NCBI RefSeq assembly: GCF_008042035.1 | Contig: NZ_RDBL01000013.1 | Location: 750,865-813,711 of the forward strand | Direction: 5' to 3' | Length of the DNA: 62,847 nt | DNA from: Streptomyces sp. col6 | GTDB taxonomy: Bacteria; Actinomycetota; Actinomycetes; Streptomycetales; Streptomycetaceae | Part shown: positions 8,177 through 17,048 of the stretch, piece by piece | How the letters are laid out: each line of letters opens with the position of its first letter | How positions within the stretch are numbered: position 1 is the stretch's first letter | Position numbers and translations under genes: made by a program | The notes under the pieces: model-generated | What the model was told of the DNA's origin: nothing | What the model saw: only the letters and a program-made list of their open reading frames with translations | Databases searched by the model: none

Positions 8177-9957
8177 CGCTCGTCATGATCGCGTTCGTCG
8201 TGCGACTCCTCCAGGTCCAGGCCGTCGACGCCCACGCGTACGCCGCGAAGGCCGAGACGAACCGCTACCTGAGCTACACGGTCGCCGCCGAGCGCGGTGA
8301 GATCACCGACCGCAGCGGCATCGCGCTGGCCACCAGCGTGGACGCGTACGACATCACGGCCGACCCCAAGATGTTCACGCCGGCCGACAGCAAGGCGCCC
8401 GACGCCCCCCAGCAGGCCGCAGCCCTGCTCGCGCCCATCCTCGGCGTCGACGCGGACGGACTGGTCAAGAAGCTCTCCAAGCCGAAGAGCCGGTACGCGG
8501 TCCTGGCCCGCAGGCAGACCCCGCAGGTCTGGAAGCAGATCAAGGACCTCAAGTCCGTCTTCGCCGAGAAGGCGGCGAAGGACAAGGCGGCCGGCGGACC
8601 CGGCGCGAACGTGCTGGCCGGCGTCTTCCAGGAGGCCACCACCAAGCGGATCTACCCCAACGGTTCGCTGGCCGCCGGGATACTGGGTTACGTCAACGCC
8701 GAGGGCAAGGGCGCCGGCGGTCTCGAGTCCCAGCTGGACAAGCAGCTCGCGGGCGAGGACGGCACGATCAAGTACGCCCAGTCCGGCGGCCGGCGGGTGC
8801 CCACGGCCGGCACCAAGGAGGTTCCGGCGGTCGCCGGCTCCGACATCGAGCTGACCATCGACCGCGACATCCAGTGGGCCGCCCAGAAGGCCATCTCCGA
8901 CCAGGTGGCGAAGTCCGGGGCCGACCGTGGTTACGTCATCGTGCAGAACACCCGCACCGGCGAGGTCCTCGCCATGGCCAACGCCCCGGGCTTCGACCCC
9001 AACGACCTCTCGCAGGCCGACGCCGCCTCGCTGGGCAACGCGGCCCTCCAGGACGTCTACGAGCCCGGCTCCACCAGCAAGGTGATGTCCATGGCCGCCG
9101 TGCTGGAGGAGGGCGTCGCCACCCCCCGTACGCACGTCACGGTCCCCAACCGGCTGCACCGGGGCGACCGCCTCTTCAAGGACGACATCGAACACCCCAC
9201 CTGGCAGCTGACGCTCAACGGCGTCCTCGCCAAGTCCAGCAACATCGGCACCATCATGGCCACCGGCCAGCTGGGGAAGACGCAGACGCAGGCGAACAAG
9301 GTGCTGTACTCCTATCTGAGGAAATTCGGCATCGGATCGCCCACCGGGCTCGGCTACCCCGGCGAGACGCCCGGCCTGCTCGCCAAGCCGCAGGACTGGT
9401 CGACCTCGCAGCAGTACACGATCCCGTTCGGCCAGGGCCTCTCCCTCAACGCCATGCAGGCCGCCTCGATCTACTCGACGGTCGCCAACGGCGGCGTACG
9501 GATCGAGCCGACCCTCGTACGCGGCACCAGGGGTCCGGACGGCCGCTTCACCCCGGCCGAGGCGCCCGAACAGAGGCGGGTCGTCAGCGAGAAGACCGCC
9601 AAGACGCTCGCCACCATGCTCGAATCGGTGGTCAGCGACCAGGAGGGCACCGGCACGAAGGCCCAGATCCCCGGCTACCGGGTCGCGGGCAAGACCGGTA
9701 CCGCCAACCGCGTCGACCCGGTGCGCGGCGGCTACCACGGCTACACGGCGTCCTTCGCCGGCTTCGCGCCCGCCGACGACCCCCAGGTGACCGTCTACTG
9801 CGCGATCCAGAACCCCACCAAGGGCAGCCACTTCGGCGGCCAGACCTGCGGACCCATCTACAAGCAGGTCATGGAATTCGCCCTCAAGACGCTCCAGACA
9901 CCCCCGTCCGGCCGCCCGTCGGCCAAGCTGCCGGTGTTCTTCGGAACCGGCGAGTGA
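7972..9957 (+). CDS. ftsI: Septal peptidoglycan transpeptidase FtsI (PBP3, class B PBP)
   Basis: A 661-residue class B penicillin-binding protein that cross-links septal peptidoglycan and pairs with FtsW. It has a long Arg/Pro-rich cytoplasmic N-terminus (about 1-60), one membrane helix (about 63-80, LVSLALTLVMIAFVVRLL), a dimerisation/pedestal domain beginning AERGEITDRSG, and a C-terminal transpeptidase domain. The active-site motifs are Ser367-T-S-Lys370, Ser422-S-Asn424 and Lys574-T-G. GTG at 7972 is preceded by AGGTGA at 7962-7967, which overlaps the likely native ftsL stop. Confidence 0.96.
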   Translation: MPSKEPPRRRVPGPARPRNAAGSGRPRPQQRRRPPSAAPRGRAPRGRSGRPLRLGSPRPRLRLVSLALTLVMIAFVVRLLQVQAVDAHAYAAKAETNRYLSYTVAAERGEITDRSGIALATSVDAYDITADPKMFTPADSKAPDAPQQAAALLAPILGVDADGLVKKLSKPKSRYAVLARRQTPQVWKQIKDLKSVFAEKAAKDKAAGGPGANVLAGVFQEATTKRIYPNGSLAAGILGYVNAEGKGAGGLESQLDKQLAGEDGTIKYAQSGGRRVPTAGTKEVPAVAGSDIELTIDRDIQWAAQKAISDQVAKSGADRGYVIVQNTRTGEVLAMANAPGFDPNDLSQADAASLGNAALQDVYEPGSTSKVMSMAAVLEEGVATPRTHVTVPNRLHRGDRLFKDDIEHPTWQLTLNGVLAKSSNIGTIMATGQLGKTQTQANKVLYSYLRKFGIGSPTGLGYPGETPGLLAKPQDWSTSQQYTIPFGQGLSLNAMQAASIYSTVANGGVRIEPTLVRGTRGPDGRFTPAEAPEQRRVVSEKTAKTLATMLESVVSDQEGTGTKAQIPGYRVAGKTGTANRVDPVRGGYHGYTASFAGFAPADDPQVTVYCAIQNPTKGSHFGGQTCGPIYKQVMEFALKTLQTPPSGRPSAKLPVFFGTGE

Positions 9958-10063
9958 ACTCGCGGAGACCCCCAGTGACCACCATCACCCCCGACCCCGG
10001 GAACCGGAATCAGAACGTCCGTTCCTCCGGCCCCTCACTTCGCGAGAGGGCGGGTGCGCCCGG

Positions 10064-10069
10064 TACGCT
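10064..10069 (+). promoter_or_regulatory. Internal promoter -10 box upstream of murE
   Basis: TACGCT is followed by 7 nt (10070-10076) and a GTG at 10077 that is in frame with murE. The spacing fits a TANNNT -10 with transcription starting at that GTG. The transcript could be read leaderless from 10077, or from GTG 10122, which has AGAAGGA at 10108-10114. The 164-nt ftsI-murE gap is one of the few large gaps inside the cluster. Confidence 0.5.
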
Positions 10070-10121
10070 CACCGCCGTGCCCCACGCTGAACAGTCCCGA
10101 ACGACCCAGAAGGACGCGCCT

Positions 10122-11693
10122 GTGAACTACCCGGGAGCGCCCCGCCCGGACCGGCTGCGGCCGACGTCCCTGGCCACGCTGGCAGAACGGCTGGGAGCCG
10201 AACCGCCGGGCACCGGCGACGTCACCGGCATCACCCACGACTCCCGGGCCGTGCGCCCCGGGGACCTGTACGCGGCCCTGCCGGGCGCCCGCCTGCACGG
10301 CGCCGACTTCGCCGCCCAGGCGGCCGGCCTCGGCGCGGCGGCCATCCTCACCGACCCGTCCGGCGCCGAACGCGCCCGCGCCACCGGGATCCCGGTGCTG
10401 GTCACCGAGAACCCGCGCGGCCGGATGGGCGAACTCGCCGCCGAGATCTACGGCCGCCCCGGTGCGGACCTCCTCCAGATCGGCATCACCGGCACGTCCG
10501 GCAAGACCACCACCGCCTACCTCGTCGAGGGCGGCTTCCGCGGCGCCGGACGCCCCACCGGGCTCATCGGCACGGTGGAGATGCGGATCGGCGACGAGCG
10601 CATCAAGTCCGAGCGCACCACGCCCGAAGCCACCGATCTCCAGGCCCTGTTCGCCGTCATGCGCGAACGCGGCGTGGACGCCGTCACCATGGAGGTCTCC
10701 AGCCACGCGCTGGTCCTCGGCCGGGTCGACGGCTGCGTCTTCGACGTCGCCGTCTTCAACAACCTCAGCCCGGAACACATGGAGTTCCACTCCGGCATGG
10801 AGGACTACTTCCAGGCCAAGGCCCAGCTGTTCACGCCGCGGCGCAGCAAGCGCGGTGTCGTCAACTACGACGACGAGTACGGCCGCAGGCTCGTCACCGA
10901 GGCCTCCGTGCCCATCACGACCTTCTCCGCCGAGGGCCACCCCGACGCCGACTGGCGTGCCGAGGACGTTGTCGTCGGCCAGCTCGGCTCCACGTTCACC
11001 GTCGTCGGCCCCCAGGGCGAGCGGGCCGGTGCCAAGGCCCCGCTGCCCGGCCCGTTCAACGTCGCCAACACCCTGGCCGCGATCGTCACCCTCGCCGTCG
11101 CGGGCATCGACCCGCAGACCGCGGCCGACGGCATCGCGAGCGTCCCCGGGGTCCCCGGGCGGCTGGAGCGGATCGACGCCGGACAGCCGTACCTCGCGCT
11201 CGTCGACTACGCGCACAAGACCGACGCCGTCGAGTCCGTGCTGCGCTCCCTGCGCAAGGTCACCAAGGGCAAGGTGCACATCGTCCTCGGCTGCGGCGGC
11301 GACCGCGACACCACCAAGCGCGGCCCGATGGGCGCGGCGGCGGCCCGGCTCGCCGACACCGCCGTCCTGACCTCCGACAACCCCCGCTCCGAGGACCCCC
11401 TCGGCATCCTCGCCGCCATGCTGGCCGGCGCCGCCGAGGTCCCCGTCCACGAACGCGGCGACGTCCTCGTCGACGCCGACCGCGCCGCGGCCGTCGCCGC
11501 CGCGGTGGCCCGTGCCGAGCCCGGCGACACCGTGCTCGTCGCCGGCAAGGGCCACGAGCAGGGCCAGGACATCCACGGCGTCGTCCGACCCTTCGACGAC
11601 CGAGTGGTCCTGCGCGAGGCCATCGAGCGCTCCCTGGGGCACAACGGCGCCGACCCCCGTGCCTCCCACCACGAGAACAACAGTCAGGGATGA
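10122..11693 (+). CDS. murE: UDP-N-acetylmuramoyl-L-alanyl-D-glutamate-2,6-diaminopimelate ligase MurE
   Basis: A 523-residue cytoplasmic Mur ligase that adds diaminopimelate to UDP-MurNAc-dipeptide. The N-terminal motif is THDSRAVRPGDLYAALPG, the ATP loop is GTSGKTTT at residues 124-131, and the central domain contains MEVSSHAL and FNNLSPEHMEFH. The DNPRSEDP motif indicates DAP rather than lysine specificity. I chose GTG 10122 because AGAAGGA lies 7 nt upstream. In-frame GTGs at 10077 (leaderless) and 9975 would add 15 and 49 residues with no domain content. Confidence 0.95.
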   Translation: MNYPGAPRPDRLRPTSLATLAERLGAEPPGTGDVTGITHDSRAVRPGDLYAALPGARLHGADFAAQAAGLGAAAILTDPSGAERARATGIPVLVTENPRGRMGELAAEIYGRPGADLLQIGITGTSGKTTTAYLVEGGFRGAGRPTGLIGTVEMRIGDERIKSERTTPEATDLQALFAVMRERGVDAVTMEVSSHALVLGRVDGCVFDVAVFNNLSPEHMEFHSGMEDYFQAKAQLFTPRRSKRGVVNYDDEYGRRLVTEASVPITTFSAEGHPDADWRAEDVVVGQLGSTFTVVGPQGERAGAKAPLPGPFNVANTLAAIVTLAVAGIDPQTAADGIASVPGVPGRLERIDAGQPYLALVDYAHKTDAVESVLRSLRKVTKGKVHIVLGCGGDRDTTKRGPMGAAAARLADTAVLTSDNPRSEDPLGILAAMLAGAAEVPVHERGDVLVDADRAAAVAAAVARAEPGDTVLVAGKGHEQGQDIHGVVRPFDDRVVLREAIERSLGHNGADPRASHHENNSQG

Positions 11694-11697
11694 CCAA

Positions 11698-13104
11698 GTG
11701 ATCGCCCTTTCCCTCGCCGAGATCGCCGAAATCGTCGGCGGGCAGACGCACGACATACCGGATCCGGCAGTGACCGTCAGCGGACCGGTCGTCATCGACT
11801 CCCGCAAGGTGACGCCCGGCAGCCTGTTCGTCGCCTTCGCCGGCGAACGGGCCGACGGCCACGACTACGCCGGGCGCGCCGTCGAGGCGGGCGCGGCCCT
11901 CGTTCTGGCCACCCGCCCCGTCGGGGTGCCCGCGATCGTGGTCGACGACGTCGTGGCCGCCCTCGGCGCGCTCTCCCGCGCCGTCGTCCGCCGCCTCGGG
12001 GCCACCGTCGTCGCCCTCACCGGCTCCGCGGGCAAGACCTCCACCAAGGACCTCATCGCGCAGCTCCTGGAGCGCAAGGGGCCCACCGTCTACCCGGAGG
12101 GCAACCTCAACAACGAGATCGGCCTGCCGCTCACCGCGCTGCGCGCCACCGACGAGACCAGGCACCTGGTCCTCGAAATGGGCGCCCGCTACATCGGGGA
12201 CATCCGCTACCTCACCGGACTTGTCCCGCCGCGCATCGGCCTCGTGCTGAACGTGGGCAGCGCGCACATCGGCGAGTTCGGCGGCAAGGAGCAGATCGCC
12301 CAGGCCAAGGGCGAGATGGTCGAGTCGCTGCCCGAGGACGGCGTCGCCGTGCTCAACGCCGACGACCCCCTCGTCCGCGCCATGTCCTCCCGTACCAAGG
12401 CCCGGGTGGTCCTGTTCGGGGAAGCCGCGGATGCGGACGTACGGGGTGAAGACGTGCGCCTCACCGACGACGGACGCCCCGCGTTCCGTCTCCACACACC
12501 CACCGGGTGCAGCGATGTGACCATGCGCCTGTACGGTGAGCACCACGTGTCGAACGCGCTCGCCGCGGCCGCCGTCGCCCATGAGCTGGGCCTGTCCGCA
12601 GACGAGATCGCCGAGGCGCTCTCCGAGGCGGGCACCCTCTCCCGCTGGCGCATGGAGGTCACCGAGCGTCCGGACGGCGTGACGTTCGTCAATGACGCCT
12701 ACAACGCGAACCCCGAATCCATGAAGGCCGCGCTCCGCGCGCTGGTCGCCATGGGGAAGGGGCGTCGTACGTGGGCGGTGCTCGGCCTGATGGCCGAGCT
12801 CGGCGACGCCTCGCTCGCCGAGCACGACGCGGTCGGACGGCTCGCCGTCCGGCTCAACGTCAGCAAGCTCGTCGCGGTCGGGGGCAGAGAAGCCTCCTGG
12901 CTGCAACTGGGCGCATACAACGAGGGTTCGTGGGGTGAGGAGTCGGTGCACGTGTCCGACGCGCAGGCTGCCGTCGACCTGTTGCGCAGGGAACTGCGCC
13001 CGGGAGACGTCGTGCTGGTGAAGGCGTCCCGGTCGGTCGGCCTGGAGCAGGTCGTCACAGCACTGCTGGAGAACGCGACCGAGGGCGAGGTCGCGGGCCG
13101 ATGA
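11698..13104 (+). CDS. murF: UDP-N-acetylmuramoyl-tripeptide-D-alanyl-D-alanine ligase MurF
   Basis: A 468-residue cytoplasmic ligase that attaches D-Ala-D-Ala to the UDP-MurNAc-tripeptide. The N-terminus reads LSLAEIAEIVGG and the ATP loop is GSAGKTS at residues 109-115 (Lys113). Other Mur-ligase landmarks are LEMGARYIGDI, NVGSAHIGEFGG and NDAYNANPESMKAAL. GTG 11698 follows the murE stop by 4 nt and uses AGGGA just upstream. Its stop overlaps the mraY ATG. Confidence 0.96.
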   Translation: MIALSLAEIAEIVGGQTHDIPDPAVTVSGPVVIDSRKVTPGSLFVAFAGERADGHDYAGRAVEAGAALVLATRPVGVPAIVVDDVVAALGALSRAVVRRLGATVVALTGSAGKTSTKDLIAQLLERKGPTVYPEGNLNNEIGLPLTALRATDETRHLVLEMGARYIGDIRYLTGLVPPRIGLVLNVGSAHIGEFGGKEQIAQAKGEMVESLPEDGVAVLNADDPLVRAMSSRTKARVVLFGEAADADVRGEDVRLTDDGRPAFRLHTPTGCSDVTMRLYGEHHVSNALAAAAVAHELGLSADEIAEALSEAGTLSRWRMEVTERPDGVTFVNDAYNANPESMKAALRALVAMGKGRRTWAVLGLMAELGDASLAEHDAVGRLAVRLNVSKLVAVGGREASWLQLGAYNEGSWGEESVHVSDAQAAVDLLRRELRPGDVVLVKASRSVGLEQVVTALLENATEGEVAGR

Positions 13105-14171
13105 GGCAGATCCTCTTCGCGGGAGCCATCGGGCTCTTCCTGACCCTGGTCGGCACACCGCTGCTGATCAAGCTCCTGGCCCGCAAGGGATACGGGCAGT
13201 TCATCCGGGACGACGGCCCGCGCACCCACGGGTCCAAGAAGGGCACGCCCACGATGGGCGGTATCGCCTTCATCCTGGCGACGCTCATCGCGTACTTCCT
13301 GGCGAAGGTGATCACCGGCGAGGAGATGCGCTTCTCCGGTGTGCTGGTCCTCTTCCTGATGGCAGGCATGGGACTCGTCGGCTTCCTCGACGACTACATC
13401 AAGATCGTCAAGCAGCGCTCGCTCGGTCTGCGGGCCAAGGCGAAGATGGCCGGCCAGCTGATAGTCGGGATCGCCTTCGCGGTGCTCTCGCTCCAGTTCG
13501 CCGACGCCCGCGGCAACACCCCGGCGTCCGACAAGCTCTCGTTCGTCGAGGACTTCGGCTGGTCGATCGGCCCGGTGCTCTTCGTCGTCTGGGCGCTGTT
13601 CATGATTCTCGCCATGTCCAACGGCGTGAACCTGACGGACGGTCTGGACGGCCTGGCCACCGGCGCGTCGGTGATGGTCTTCGGTGCGTACACCTTCATC
13701 GGGCTCTGGCAGTTCCAGGAGTCCTGCGCCAACGCCGGCACCCTCACGAACCCGAGCGCCTGTTTCGAAGTGCGTGATCCGCTCGACCTCGCGGTCGTGG
13801 CCTCCGCCCTGATGGGTTCCTGCTTCGGCTTCCTGTGGTGGAACACCTCGCCGGCCAAGATCTTCATGGGGGACACCGGCTCGCTCGCCCTCGGCGGCGC
13901 GCTCGCCGGCCTCGCGATCTGCTCCCGCACCGAATTCCTGATGGCCATCCTCGGCGGCCTCTTCGTGATGATCACGATGTCCGTCGTCATCCAGGTCGGC
14001 TCGTTCAAGATGACCGGCAAGCGCGTCTTCCGCATGGCGCCGCTCCAGCACCACTTCGAACTCAAGGGGTGGTCCGAAGTCCTTGTCGTGGTCCGCTTCT
14101 GGATCATCCAGGGCATGTGCGTGATCGTCGGACTCGGCCTCTTCTACGCAGGATGGGCAGCCAAGAAGTGA
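13101..14171 (+). CDS. mraY: Phospho-N-acetylmuramoyl-pentapeptide transferase MraY
   Basis: A 356-residue polytopic membrane enzyme that transfers phospho-MurNAc-pentapeptide to undecaprenyl phosphate to make lipid I. Visible family motifs are GTPTMGGIAF (48-57), FLDDYIK (Asp97, Asp98, Lys101), NGVNLTDGLDGL (Asn174-Leu185) and, near the C-terminus, RMAPLQHHFELKGW. About ten hydrophobic segments are present. The start ATG at 13101 overlaps the murF stop (ATGA). Confidence 0.97.
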   Translation: MRQILFAGAIGLFLTLVGTPLLIKLLARKGYGQFIRDDGPRTHGSKKGTPTMGGIAFILATLIAYFLAKVITGEEMRFSGVLVLFLMAGMGLVGFLDDYIKIVKQRSLGLRAKAKMAGQLIVGIAFAVLSLQFADARGNTPASDKLSFVEDFGWSIGPVLFVVWALFMILAMSNGVNLTDGLDGLATGASVMVFGAYTFIGLWQFQESCANAGTLTNPSACFEVRDPLDLAVVASALMGSCFGFLWWNTSPAKIFMGDTGSLALGGALAGLAICSRTEFLMAILGGLFVMITMSVVIQVGSFKMTGKRVFRMAPLQHHFELKGWSEVLVVVRFWIIQGMCVIVGLGLFYAGWAAKK

Positions 14172-15595
14172 GCAACGTGGACTGGCAGGGCAAGCGCGTC
14201 ACGGTCGCCGGACTCGGGGTCTCCGGAATCCCGGCGGCCCGTGTCCTGTACGGCCTCGGCGCCGTCGTCACCGTGGTGAACGACGGCGACGACGAGCGCT
14301 CCCGCGCCCAGGCCGCCGAGCTGGAGGCGCAGGGCATCGCCGTGCGCCTCGGCGACGGCGACACCCTGCCCACGTCCACCGAACTTGTCGTCACCGCCCC
14401 CGGCTGGAAGCCCGGCAAGCCGCTGTTCGCCGCGGCCGCCGAGGCGGGCGTCCCGGTCTGGGGCGATGTCGAACTCGCCTGGCGGCTGCGCGGCCGGGAC
14501 GGCCGGGAGCCGGCGCCCTGGCTCGCGGTCACCGGCACCAACGGCAAGACCACGACCGTACGGATGCTCGCCTCCATCCTGGAGGCCGCCGGGCTGCGCA
14601 CCGCCGCCGTCGGCAACATCGGCGTCTCCCTGCTGGACGCCGTCCTCGGCGAGGAGACGTACGACGTGCTCGCCGTCGAACTCTCCAGCTACCAGCTGCA
14701 CTGGGCACCCTCGCTGCGCGCCCACTCCGCCGCCGTGCTCAACCTGGCCCCCGACCACCTCGACTGGCACGGCTCCATGGAGGCGTACGCCGCCGACAAG
14801 GGACGGATCTACGAGGGCAACCGCGTCGCCTGCGTGTACAACGCCGCCGACCCGGCCACCGAGGACCTGGTGCGGGCGGCGGACGTCGAGGAGGGCTGCC
14901 GGGCCATCGGCTTCACGCTCGGCACGCCGGGGCCCTCGCAGCTCGGCGTCGTGGACGGCATCCTGGTCGACCGGGCGTTCGTGCAGAACCGCCAGAAGCA
15001 GGCCCAGGAGCTGGCCGAGGTCGCGGACGTCAATCCGCCGGCCCCGCACAACATCGCCAACGCCCTGGCAGCCGCCGCCCTGGCCCGCGCCTTCGGCGTC
15101 GAGCCCGCCGCCGTGCGCGACGGGCTGCGCGCCTTCCGCCCCGACCCGCACCGCATCGAGCACGTCGCGGACGTCGACGGGGTCTCCTACGTGGACGACT
15201 CCAAGGCCACCAACACCCACGCCGCCGAGGCCTCCCTCGCCGCCTACGACCCCATCGTCTGGATCGCCGGCGGCCTGGCCAAGGGCGCCACGTTCGACGA
15301 GCTGGTGACCGGCTGCGCCAAGCGGCTGCGGGGCGTCGTACTCATGGGCGCGGACCGGGCCCTGATCCGCGAAGCCCTCACGCGACACGCGCCCGAGGTC
15401 CCTGTGGTCGACCTCGACCGGACCGACACTGGGGCGATGTCCGAGGCGGTCCGCGAGGCGGCACGGCTCGCCCGGCCGGGAGACACCGTACTGATGGCCC
15501 CGGCCTGCGCCTCCATGGACATGTTCGTCAACTACAACAAGCGGGGCGAGGCCTTCGCGGACGCCGTCCGCGCACGCGCCTCCGAGAGCGCCTGA
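14168..15595 (+). CDS. murD: UDP-N-acetylmuramoylalanine-D-glutamate ligase MurD
   Basis: A 475-residue cytoplasmic ligase that adds D-Glu to UDP-MurNAc-L-Ala. It opens with a Rossmann-like VAGLGVSGIPAAR, followed by the ATP loop GTNGKTTT at about 123-130, then ELSSYQLHW and LNLAPDHLDWH, all Mur-ligase signatures. In the C-terminal domain DDSKATNTHA is typical of MurD. GTG 14168 overlaps the mraY stop (GTGA), suggesting coupling. An in-frame ATG at 14153 inside mraY is an alternative start, five residues longer. Confidence 0.95.
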   Translation: MSNVDWQGKRVTVAGLGVSGIPAARVLYGLGAVVTVVNDGDDERSRAQAAELEAQGIAVRLGDGDTLPTSTELVVTAPGWKPGKPLFAAAAEAGVPVWGDVELAWRLRGRDGREPAPWLAVTGTNGKTTTVRMLASILEAAGLRTAAVGNIGVSLLDAVLGEETYDVLAVELSSYQLHWAPSLRAHSAAVLNLAPDHLDWHGSMEAYAADKGRIYEGNRVACVYNAADPATEDLVRAADVEEGCRAIGFTLGTPGPSQLGVVDGILVDRAFVQNRQKQAQELAEVADVNPPAPHNIANALAAAALARAFGVEPAAVRDGLRAFRPDPHRIEHVADVDGVSYVDDSKATNTHAAEASLAAYDPIVWIAGGLAKGATFDELVTGCAKRLRGVVLMGADRALIREALTRHAPEVPVVDLDRTDTGAMSEAVREAARLARPGDTVLMAPACASMDMFVNYNKRGEAFADAVRARASESA

Positions 15596-15647
15596 CGGGC
15601 CCGGCCACCGCGCCGTACCGTCCCGGCGTACCGGGGCGCGCACGGCC

Positions 15648-15670
15648 GTGCCGGGGCGGGGCCCCGGCAC
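15648..15670 (+). terminator. Strong intercistronic hairpin between murD and ftsW
   Basis: GTGCCGGGGC (15648-15657) and GCCCCGGCAC (15661-15670) form a perfect 10-bp stem with a GGG loop, in the 112-nt gap before ftsW. It has no T-run, so partial termination, RNA stabilisation or processing are all possible. Confidence 0.45.
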
Positions 15671-15707
15671 AGGAGCCCCGGGCACGAGCAGTGGAGGGGA
15701 CAGGGAC

Positions 15708-17042
15708 ATGCCGGCCGAAGAGAGCGTGCGGGTACGGCCCGCTGCCAAGGCCCGGCGGCCCGCGGCGGTGCGGGCCCGGAGCACGGGCGGCCCCCGCAGT
15801 CCGCGAGGCGGCGGTGTGCGGCGGCTGTACGAGCGGGCACGGCGGGCCTGGGACCGCCCGCTGACGGCGTACTACGTGATCCTGGGCGCCGGTCTGCTGA
15901 TCACCGTGCTGGGCCTGGTGATGGTCTACTCCGCCTCGATGATCAAGGCGCTGGAGCTGGGCAAGCCCGGTACCTACTTCTTCCGCAAGCAGTTCCTGGC
16001 CGCCGTGATCGGGGCCGGGCTGATGGCGGTCGCCGCCCGGATGCCGGTCAAGCTGCACCGCGCGCTGTCCTACCCGCTGCTCATGGGCGCCGTCTTCCTG
16101 ATGGTTCTGGTCCAGGTGCCGGGGATAGGGATGTCGGTGAACGGCAACCGCAACTGGCTCTACCTGGGCGGGCCCTTCCAGCTCCAGCCCAGCGAGTTCG
16201 GCAAGCTGGCCCTCGTCCTGTGGGGGGCCGACCTGCTCGCCCGTAAACAGGACAAGCGGCTGCTGACCCAGTGGAAGCACATGCTGGTCCCGCTGGTGCC
16301 GGTCGCCTTCATGCTGCTCGGACTCATCATGCTCGGCGGTGACATGGGCACTGCGATCATTCTCACGGCCATCCTGTTCGGCCTGCTCTGGCTGGCCGGT
16401 GCCCCCACACGGCTGTTCGCCGGAGTGCTCGCCACCGCCGGCCTCATCGGCTTCCTGCTGATCAAGACCAGCCCCAACCGCATGTCCAGGCTGGACTGCA
16501 TGGGAGCCAGCGAGCCCGGCCCCGGTGGCTCCTGCTGGCAGGCCGTGCACGGCATCTATGCTCTGGCGTCGGGCGGATGGTTCGGATCGGGCCTCGGTGC
16601 AAGTGTGGAAAAATGGGGCCAACTCCCCGAACCTCACACCGACTTCATCTTCGCCATCACCGGGGAGGAACTGGGGTTGGCGGGGACGCTGTCGGTGCTC
16701 GCCCTCTTCGCGGCTCTAGGCTATGCGGGTATCCGCGTGGCCGGACGCACGGAGGACCCCTTCGTGAGGTACGCAGCGGGAGGTGTGACCACCTGGATCA
16801 CGGCGCAGGCCGTGATCAACATCGGTGCGGTGCTCGGCCTGCTGCCGATCGCCGGTGTCCCGCTTCCGCTGTTCTCCTACGGGGGGTCGGCCCTGCTGCC
16901 GACCATGTTCGCCGTCGGGCTGCTGATCGCGTTCGCGCGGGACGAGCCCGCCGCGAAGGCGGCCCTGGCCGTGCGGAGGCCAGGGGTGAGATGGAAGTCG
17001 ATGAGACGGCGCGTCAAGAAGCGTCCGTCCGGAGAGCGGTGA
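15708..17042 (+). CDS. ftsW: Septal peptidoglycan glycosyltransferase FtsW (SEDS family)
   Basis: A 444-residue SEDS protein that polymerises lipid II at the septum together with FtsI. A basic N-terminal tail of about 60 residues is followed by about ten membrane helices. Family landmarks are the first helix YYVILGAGLLITVLGLVMVYSAS, GNRNWLYLGG, FQLQPSEFGKLALV, the long extracytoplasmic loop around HGIYALASGGWFGSGLG, and PLPLFSYGGSALLPTM. I start at ATG 15708, preceded by GGAGGGGACAGGGAC. A longer frame from 15648 would begin inside the intercistronic hairpin. Confidence 0.95.
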   Translation: MPAEESVRVRPAAKARRPAAVRARSTGGPRSPRGGGVRRLYERARRAWDRPLTAYYVILGAGLLITVLGLVMVYSASMIKALELGKPGTYFFRKQFLAAVIGAGLMAVAARMPVKLHRALSYPLLMGAVFLMVLVQVPGIGMSVNGNRNWLYLGGPFQLQPSEFGKLALVLWGADLLARKQDKRLLTQWKHMLVPLVPVAFMLLGLIMLGGDMGTAIILTAILFGLLWLAGAPTRLFAGVLATAGLIGFLLIKTSPNRMSRLDCMGASEPGPGGSCWQAVHGIYALASGGWFGSGLGASVEKWGQLPEPHTDFIFAITGEELGLAGTLSVLALFAALGYAGIRVAGRTEDPFVRYAAGGVTTWITAQAVINIGAVLGLLPIAGVPLPLFSYGGSALLPTMFAVGLLIAFARDEPAAKAALAVRRPGVRWKSMRRRVKKRPSGER

Positions 17043-17048
17043 AATTCG

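Noticed and set aside
6262..9831. A 1189-codon open frame on the minus strand across rsmH, ftsL and ftsI
   Set aside because: It is the expected long antisense frame of GC-rich coding DNA and has no domain. The plus-strand genes are certain. The same applies to long antisense frames at 37510-41238, 31183-32667 and 133-2712.
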